The position numbers and the translations under genes are program-made. Below, piece after piece: positions 5,801 through 9,286 of a DNA stretch of 9,286 nt. The notes beneath the pieces are model-generated. The model was not told the DNA's origin and did no database searches. It saw nothing but the letters and a program-made list of their open reading frames with translations. Numbering within the stretch: the stretch's first letter is position 1; every line of letters starts with the position of its first letter. Source of the DNA: Chloroflexota bacterium (lineage in GTDB: Bacteria; Chloroflexota; Anaerolineae; 4572-78; J111); NCBI GenBank assembly GCA_003694775.1, contig RFJV01000044.1:1-9286 (forward strand). Reading direction: 5' to 3'.

Positions 5801-7441
5801 CAGGCGGATGGTCAGCGACATAACAAAGGTCTCGCGGAGGGGGTCGATGGGCGGGTTGGTCACCTGGGCAAAGCGCTGTTTGAAGTAGTGGAAGAGGGGC
5901 CGCGGTTTTTCCGACAGCACCGCGGGCGGCGTGTCGTCGCCCATGGAGCCGGTAGGCTCCTTGCCGGTTTCGGCCATCGGGCGCATGATGACGGTGATTT
6001 CTTCCTGCGTGTAGCCAAAGGCGCTTTGCAGAAGGGTCAGCCAGTGGGGGGCGGTGTTCACTTTGGGTTGGGTCAGGCGGTAGTTGTTGGGAAGCAGGGT
6101 AAAGCGGCCCGGCCTGCTTTCGGTGGGCAGGGGTTTGAGGCCGGCGGTCCAGGCCTGGTAGGGCTGGCGGCGGGCCAGTTCGTTTTTTACCTGGTCGTTG
6201 GTCAGGAAAATCTGGCGTTCCAGGTCTACCAGAATCATCTGGCCGGGGCCGAGTTTGCCTTTGGTGATAATCTGGCTTTCGTCCAGGGTGACCACTCCCG
6301 TTTCCGAGGTAGCGACCACCAGGTCGCCGGTGGTCAGGTAGCGGAGGGGGCGCAGGCCGTTGCGGTCCAGGGTGGCGCCCAGCCGGCGGCCATCGGTAAA
6401 GACCACCGCGGCGGGGCCGTCCCACGGCTCCATCAGGGCGGCATGGTAGCGGTAAAAGGCCTTGCGTTCCGGGTCAATGTCGAGCAGGTTTTCCCACGCT
6501 TCGGGGGCCAGCATCGCCACGGCGTGGTGGATGTCGCGCCCGGCGCGGGTCAGCAGTTCCAGCACGTTGTCCAGCATGGCGGAGTCACTGCCGGTAGGGT
6601 CGATGATGGGGCGCAGGTCGTCCAGCTCCCAGTAAGGTGAATGGAGGGTGCTTTCCCGTGCCCGCATCCAGTTGACGTTGCCCTGCAGGGTGTTGATTTC
6701 GCCGTTGTGGGCCAGCAGGCGGAACGGCTGGGCGCGCTTCCAGCTAGAGGTAGTATTGGTGCTGTACCGGGCGTGGAAGGTGGTAAAAACAGTTTCGTAG
6801 GCCGGGTTCTGCAGGTCGGCGTAGAATTCGGCCAGGTAGGGCGAAAGCATCAGCCCCTTGTACACCACGGTCCGGGCCGACATCGAGCAGATGTACAGCT
6901 CGTCCAGGTTCTGCTGGCCGGCCGCGGTCTCGATTTTCTTGCGGGCGACAAACAGGAAGCGTTCAAAGTCGTCGCCGGGGGGGATGTGGGCCGGCCGGGG
7001 GATGACAATCTGTTTGATGACCGGGCAGGTTTGCCGGGCGGTTTGGCCCAGGGCATCGCAGTTGGCGGGGACGTCGCGCCAGATTAACCCGCTGACCAGC
7101 GGGCTGAGTGTCTGTTCAATCAGGCGGACAGAGGCTTCAACGGCAGTGGGGGGAATAAACACCATCGCCAGGCCGTAGTCGCCGGCAGGCGGCAGGTCGG
7201 CAATTTCTGCGGCCAGCAGACGGTGGGGAATCTGGGTCAGAATACCGGCGCCGTCGCCGGAGCGACCGTCGGCATCGGTGGCACTGCGGTGCTCCATCCG
7301 GGCTACGGCTTCCAGCGACATCTGGATGATGTCGTGGCCGGGCCTGCCGGTCAGCCGGGCAATGAAGCCCACGCCGCAGGCGTCCCGTTCAAACTCCGGG
7401 CGGTACATCCATGGTTGACCAGACTGGGGACCTTTTTTCAT
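2813..7441 (-). CDS. gltB: Glutamate synthase large (alpha) subunit, NAD(P)H type
   Basis: A 1542-residue glutamate synthase large subunit, which makes two glutamates from glutamine and 2-oxoglutarate in cytoplasmic ammonium assimilation. Domains in order: glutaminase with N-terminal nucleophile Cys22 (ACGVGF) after a 21-residue propeptide, and NGEINTLQGN at 246-255; central domain about 470-760; FMN synthase domain about 860-1215, with GEGG at 944-947, KQVASGRFGVTP at 962-973 and GGSGGTGA at 1079-1086; GXGXG beta-helix domain about 1270-1460. Cys1156, Cys1162 and Cys1167 (C-x5-C-x4-C) are the 3Fe-4S ligands. Only about 14 residues separate GEGG from KQVASGRFG, so the ferredoxin-loop insertion of Fd-dependent enzymes is missing and a GltD-like NAD(P)H subunit is expected. 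No gltD adjoins: upstream is divergent azlC, downstream a hydrolase. The ATG is backed by GAGGAGG at 7449-7455, 7 nt away. The gene is intact. Confidence 0.97.
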   Translation of the reverse strand: MKKGPQSGQPWMYRPEFERDACGVGFIARLTGRPGHDIIQMSLEAVARMEHRSATDADGRSGDGAGILTQIPHRLLAAEIADLPPAGDYGLAMVFIPPTAVEASVRLIEQTLSPLVSGLIWRDVPANCDALGQTARQTCPVIKQIVIPRPAHIPPGDDFERFLFVARKKIETAAGQQNLDELYICSMSARTVVYKGLMLSPYLAEFYADLQNPAYETVFTTFHARYSTNTTSSWKRAQPFRLLAHNGEINTLQGNVNWMRARESTLHSPYWELDDLRPIIDPTGSDSAMLDNVLELLTRAGRDIHHAVAMLAPEAWENLLDIDPERKAFYRYHAALMEPWDGPAAVVFTDGRRLGATLDRNGLRPLRYLTTGDLVVATSETGVVTLDESQIITKGKLGPGQMILVDLERQIFLTNDQVKNELARRQPYQAWTAGLKPLPTESRPGRFTLLPNNYRLTQPKVNTAPHWLTLLQSAFGYTQEEITVIMRPMAETGKEPTGSMGDDTPPAVLSEKPRPLFHYFKQRFAQVTNPPIDPLRETFVMSLTIRLGARPNLLEETPQHANLIELASPVLSDADLSALKGLGDPRFQTQTIPMRYPVEQGVDGLRRALDRLCLMAERAIDSGKTIIILSDLGIDERHAPIPNLLAVGAVHHHLVRQGKRMRVSLVVESGEVREVHHLACLIGYGANAVNPYLALATVESLVESGKVKLDVDRAKMNFIRAAEAGLLKIMSKMGISIVDSYCGAQIFEAVGLDQTLVDQYFTGTVSRLGGIGLAEIAGIVRQWHQTAFMDRRAPDSPGFYKFKRGGERHAFSPAAVRALHKAVRMPDALAREATQPAEVEPVPDNRQAIRVRPKSFAGKNFEAGYAAYKEFVRVIRENQTISLRDMLEFADSGRAPIPIDEVEPLEDIFMRFSTAAMSHGALSSEAHQTLAIAMNRLGASSNSGEGGSARERFGTEKNDRTKQVASGRFGVTPAYLVSADELQIKMAQGAKPGEGGQLPGHKVSAEIAAIRHTTEGTTLISPPPHHDIYSIEDLAQLIYDLKQINPRAKVSVKLVSVAGVGTVAAGVAKGGADIVHISGGSGGTGAAAWSSIKNVGLPWEMGLSETHQTLRANNLRDRVRVRVDGTLQTGRDLVIAAILGADEFSFGTIAMVAEGCLIARACHSNTCPVGVATQRPELRAKFVGQPEHVMAYMHYVAQEVREILAQMGFRSLKEIIGRTELLHAVPGPSRLNLQPLLAKVDPPITLPSSSNGRAASHPHRIQVGDLNQYLVSELRPAIETAAASSLTLSINNTDRTVGATLAGAIAARYGDQGLPDGTINLTFHGSAGQSFGAFNVNGVNITLIGEANDYVGKGMNGGQIIIRPPLKSELVASDNIIVGNTVLYGATGGSMFIAGRAGERFAVRNSGATAVVEGIGDHGCEYMTGGVVVVLGRVGYNFGAGMSGGVAFVLDEGHYLPQRINPDMVQLVRVTTPADMEILRHLIQRHVRLTGSTRGQAILNEWPTRLGLFWKVAPRGTVGATGVRREIKVSLPTLELSQHVVG

Positions 7442-7473
7442 ACGATTTCCTCCTCGTGGAATCTTTCACGTTC

Positions 7474-7502
7474 ATTATAGGCCGGATTGGGACGTCTGAC
7501 AG
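7474..7502 (-). promoter_or_regulatory. Sigma70-like promoter of gltB
   Basis: Read on the minus strand, -10 TATAAT (7479-7474) is a perfect match and -35 CTGTCA (7502-7497) matches TTGACA at four of six positions, with a 17-bp spacer. Transcription would start near 7467, giving a leader of about 25 nt ahead of the strong GAGGAGG ribosome site. It should drive gltB and, through the 9-bp junction, the hydrolase gene. Confidence 0.7.
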
Positions 7503-7516
7503 TACCCAAACGGGTA
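7503..7516. promoter_or_regulatory. Dyad next to the gltB -35 (possible operator)
   Basis: TACCC (7503-7507) and GGGTA (7512-7516) form a perfect 5-bp inverted repeat around AAAC. It abuts the gltB -35 and lies between the two divergent promoters, a position that suits a regulator. The half-sites are short and do not match an operator I can name. No regulator gene is in the window. Confidence 0.3.
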
Positions 7517-7524
7517 ATCTTTTG

Positions 7525-7546
7525 GGAGATTGGAGATTGGGAGATT
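7525..7546 (+). repeat. Heptamer repeat GGAGATT x3
   Basis: GGAGATT occurs at 7525-7531, 7532-7538 and 7540-7546; the first two copies are directly tandem and one G separates the third. It lies between the gltB and azlC promoters, and the third unit overlaps the candidate azlC -35. It resembles the short tandem heptamers found between genes in several bacterial genomes. Confidence 0.75.
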
Positions 7547-7566
7547 GGCGGGGGATGAGGTAAAAT
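7537..7566 (+). promoter_or_regulatory. Candidate azlCD promoter
   Basis: TAAAAT at 7561-7566 matches the -10 consensus at five of six positions. TTGGGA at 7537-7542, 18 bp upstream, matches TTGACA at four of six. The start would be near 7573, about 70 nt before the azlC ATG. The -35 falls inside the heptamer repeats, so copy number there could change it. Confidence 0.45.
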
Positions 7567-7582
7567 CCTGTCCATCAAGGGC

Positions 7583-7608
7583 GCAGGGGCGGGCCGGTGA
7601 AGCCCTGC
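7583..7608 (+). promoter_or_regulatory. Leader hairpin ahead of azlC
   Basis: GCAGGG (7583-7588) pairs with CCCTGC (7603-7608), plus C7590-G7602 across a one-base bulge, around an 11-base loop. The 3' arm could instead pair as CCTGC (7604-7608) with GCAGG (7627-7631), which enters the purine-rich ribosome site region. The two pairings exclude each other, so a translational switch is possible, but chance pairing is common in GC-rich leaders. Confidence 0.25.
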
Positions 7609-7631
7609 CGCCGTCCGCCGCCCTCCGCAGG

Positions 7632-7637
7632 AAAGGA
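7632..7637 (+). promoter_or_regulatory. Shine-Dalgarno that sets the azlC start
   Basis: AAAGGA lies 7 nt before the ATG at 7645. It decides for that start over the in-frame GTG at 7597, which would add 16 Arg/Pro-rich residues unlike the family N-terminus. Confidence 0.65.
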
Positions 7638-7644
7638 TGAATCT

Positions 7645-8403
7645 ATGGACCAGGTTGCTTCACCCCGGTCGGAATTTTTGGCCGGGATGAAAGGCATTGC
7701 CCCCATTTTGCCGGGGGTTCTGCCTTTTGGGACGATTTCCGGCATTGTGGCCGTGGAGGTTGGGATTTCGGTAAAGCTGGCCGTGTTGATGTCGCTGATT
7801 GTCTATGCCGGCGCGTCGCAGTTGGCCGCGGTGCAGTTGATTGGTATGGCCGCCTCGCCGCTGGTGACTGTGCTGACCACCTGGATTATCAACCTGCGGT
7901 TTGCCATGTACAGCACGTCGATGGCCCCTTACCTGAAGGAGGCGGCCACCCGCTGGAAATACCTGCTGGCTTACCTGCTGACCGACCAGGTGTTTGCCAT
8001 CTGCGCGGTGCGGTTCAACCGCCACCCCGACCGGCCATACAAGCACTGGTACTACCTGGGCGCGGCCACGCTCATGTGGTTGACCTGGCAAAGCGGGGCA
8101 ATGGCCGGGATTTTTCTGGGGGCCAGCGTGCCGGAAAGCTGGTCGCTGGATTTTGCCGTGCCGCTGACCTTTCTGTCGCTGATTGTGCCGGCTATTCAGG
8201 ACCGGGCATCCACGGCCGCGGCGCTGGTGGCCGGGGTGATGTCGGTGGCGGCATTTGCTCTGCCGTACAATCTGGGGCTGATTACCGCGGCTCTGACCGG
8301 CATTGGGGCCGGTTTGCTGGTGGAAACGTGGGCGCGGCGGATGTCTGCCGGTTCGCCCCCCCGTCCGGCGGTCCGTCCATCGGAAGTAGGGGGTGAGGGA
8401 TGA
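7645..8403 (+). CDS. azlC: AzlC-family branched-chain amino acid exporter, large subunit
   Basis: A 252-residue inner-membrane protein of the AzlC/BrnF/YgaZ family, the large subunit of a two-part exporter for branched-chain amino acids such as leucine, valine and isoleucine, and in some species methionine. Family marks are PGVLPFG (23-29), YAGASQ (54-59), the NLRFAMYSTSMAPYL block (83-97) and LTDQVFA (112-118). Hydrophobic segments continue to about residue 225, and a polar Pro/Arg-rich tail follows. The ATG at 7645 is chosen for its ribosome site. The stop overlaps the azlD start as ATGA (8400-8403), so the two subunits are probably translated together. Substrate specificity is inferred from the family, not from the sequence. 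The gene diverges from gltB, whose product supplies the glutamate used to aminate branched-chain keto acids. Confidence 0.93.
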   Translation: MDQVASPRSEFLAGMKGIAPILPGVLPFGTISGIVAVEVGISVKLAVLMSLIVYAGASQLAAVQLIGMAASPLVTVLTTWIINLRFAMYSTSMAPYLKEAATRWKYLLAYLLTDQVFAICAVRFNRHPDRPYKHWYYLGAATLMWLTWQSGAMAGIFLGASVPESWSLDFAVPLTFLSLIVPAIQDRASTAAALVAGVMSVAAFALPYNLGLITAALTGIGAGLLVETWARRMSAGSPPRPAVRPSEVGGEG

Positions 8404-8723
8404 GCCAGCAGACGATTTTCTGGATTATTGTGGGGATGGCAGTGGGGGCGTATACCCTGCGGGCCTTTTTCATTCTGCTGTTTGGCCGGATAGGGATGCC
8501 TTCCCTGTTGGAACGGGCCTTGCGGTTTGTGCCGCCGGCAGTGCTGTCTGCGCTGGTGATTCCGGCCCTGCTGTTTCAGGGCGGGCGGTTGAACCTGTCG
8601 TGGGGCAATGAGCGGATGATTGCCGGCGCGGCCGCCCTGCTGGTGGCCTGGCGAACGCGCAGTATCCTGGCCACGCTGGCCGTAGGGATGGGCCTGCTGT
8701 GGGTGCTGAAAGCGCTGGCCTGA
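8400..8723 (+). CDS. azlD: AzlD-family branched-chain amino acid exporter, small subunit
   Basis: A 107-residue membrane protein of the AzlD/BrnE/YgaH family, the obligate small partner of AzlC. It has about four hydrophobic segments (roughly 5-28, 44-60, 73-84, 88-106). Family marks are TLRAFFILLFGR (19-30) and RFVPPAVLSALVIPALL (42-58). The length is normal for the family. Its ATG lies inside the azlC stop, and AGGGGG (8388-8393) sits 6 nt upstream. It ends 6 bases before the end of the convergent def gene. Pairing with AzlC is well established for the family. Confidence 0.92.
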   Translation: MSQQTIFWIIVGMAVGAYTLRAFFILLFGRIGMPSLLERALRFVPPAVLSALVIPALLFQGGRLNLSWGNERMIAGAAALLVAWRTRSILATLAVGMGLLWVLKALA

Positions 8724-8739
8724 CCCGCGTCAGCGCGGG
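8724..8739. terminator. GC-rich hairpin on the convergent azlD/def junction
   Basis: CCCGCG (8724-8729) and CGCGGG (8734-8739) form a perfect 6-bp stem around a TCAG loop. The stem starts right after the azlD stop (8721-8723), and the loop holds the def stop (TCA on the plus strand, 8730-8732). GGC (8717-8719) and GCC (8740-8742) can extend it across a 4-base bulge. Being symmetric, it forms in both transcripts. No U-tract follows on either strand, so classic intrinsic termination is doubtful. Confidence 0.4.
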
Positions 8740-9275
8740 GCCGCGGTGACGGGCACGCGCACCAGCTTGCCGTCCTCGTCTTCGCGGACGGTATACAGGT
8801 CGTCCACCTTTTCTACCCGGTCGATGAACAGCACCCCGTTCAGGTGGTCAATTTCGTGGTGGACCACCACCGCATCGAAGCCCTGAAATACCCGGTCGAA
8901 AGGTTTGCCCCACTCGTCCAGGCCGGTGACGCGCAGATAGTGGGGCCGCACGGTTTCGGCAAACAGGCCGGGAAAGCTGAGACAGCCGTCGAAGTCGCGG
9001 CGTTCATCCCCGGCTTCGACGATTTCCGGGTTGATGAGAGCAATCGGCGGGCCGGGTTCCTCCTCGTCGTGCCCGCCCAGCCGCACCAGCACCACCCGCT
9101 TGTGGACGTTGATTTGCGGCGCGGCCAGTCCAATGCCATTGCCGTGGGCCATCAGGGTGTCCTTCAGGTCCTTGATGAGGTTTTTTATCTGGCGGTTCAC
9201 CTTGCGCACCGGTTCGCTTTTTTTGCGCAGGGCTTCCGGATTTTTGCTGTAAAGTACAATTGGTTTTACGGCCAT
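8730..9275 (-). CDS. def: Peptide deformylase
   Basis: A 181-residue cytoplasmic metallohydrolase that removes the N-formyl group from the initiator methionine of new proteins. All three family motifs are present: GIGLAAPQ (47-54), DGCLSFPG (96-103) and VVHHEIDHLNG (137-147). Metal ligands are Cys98, His140 and His144, with catalytic Glu141 and oxyanion residue Gln54. Motif 2 normally reads EGC(L/V)S; here Asp96 replaces the Glu, a conservative change. The length and motif spacing look like the bacterial type-1 group. The C-terminus (from about 155) is charged and then ends in a short TAAPR tail. The ATG is supported by GAGGA at 9282-9286, 6 nt away. The window ends there, so the promoter and any upstream operon partners are not seen. 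The gene converges on azlD, with its stop in a hairpin loop. Confidence 0.95.
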   Translation of the reverse strand: MAVKPIVLYSKNPEALRKKSEPVRKVNRQIKNLIKDLKDTLMAHGNGIGLAAPQINVHKRVVLVRLGGHDEEEPGPPIALINPEIVEAGDERRDFDGCLSFPGLFAETVRPHYLRVTGLDEWGKPFDRVFQGFDAVVVHHEIDHLNGVLFIDRVEKVDDLYTVREDEDGKLVRVPVTAAPR

Positions 9276-9286
9276 TGCTGTTCCTC

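Noticed and set aside
1805..7087. Very long open plus-strand reading frames antisense to the hydrolase and gltB (up to 955 codons at 3773-6640).
   Set aside because: This frame is in exact codon register with both minus-strand genes, so an antisense stop appears only where the sense strand uses TTA, CTA or TCA. These codons are rare in a high-GC genome. The predicted protein shows no recognisable domain, while the sense strand encodes complete GltB and a hydrolase.

Overview
The window is a high-GC bacterial chromosome segment. It is almost fully coding, with tight gene packing and four-base ATGA overlaps. Eight protein genes can be supported, in three blocks, with no RNA genes, mobile elements or CRISPR arrays. 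The gene mix (a tail-anchored FHA protein, a CPBP intramembrane protease, a small pentapeptide-repeat protein, a GltB of about 1540 residues, AzlCD and a type-1-like peptide deformylase) fits a Chloroflexota-like organism. That assignment is an inference from gene content and composition, because no taxonomic marker gene is present.

Block 1 (about 25-1727, + strand) opens with a good extended -10 promoter. It carries three genes likely to be co-transcribed: the FHA protein, the CPBP glutamic protease (ATGA overlap), and the pentapeptide-repeat protein after a 34-bp gap. FHA domains bind phosphothreonine, so the first two genes suggest a membrane-located signalling pair. No kinase is visible in the window.

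Block 2 (7502-1724, - strand) runs from a sigma70-like promoter into gltB, the large subunit of glutamate synthase. The gene for a membrane-anchored alpha/beta hydrolase follows 9 bp later. GltB lacks the insertion typical of ferredoxin-dependent enzymes, so an NAD(P)H-type GltD partner is expected, but it is not encoded here. The hydrolase gene meets the pentapeptide gene head-on, and the two stop codons share one TTAA.

Block 3 (about 7537-8723, + strand) diverges from gltB across a 203-bp intergenic region holding both promoters, a small dyad and a heptamer repeat. It encodes AzlC and AzlD, a two-subunit exporter of branched-chain amino acids. Peptide deformylase (def) converges on azlD from the right edge, and a GC-rich hairpin sits exactly on that junction.

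Most of the window is ordinary metabolism. I found no clearly new system. The items most worth following are the FHA-CPBP-pentapeptide trio, the orphan gltB coupled to a membrane hydrolase gene, the two convergent junctions whose stop codons sit in or beside hairpins, and the regulatory structure between gltB and azlC. Every stretch longer than 300 bases holds a gene.
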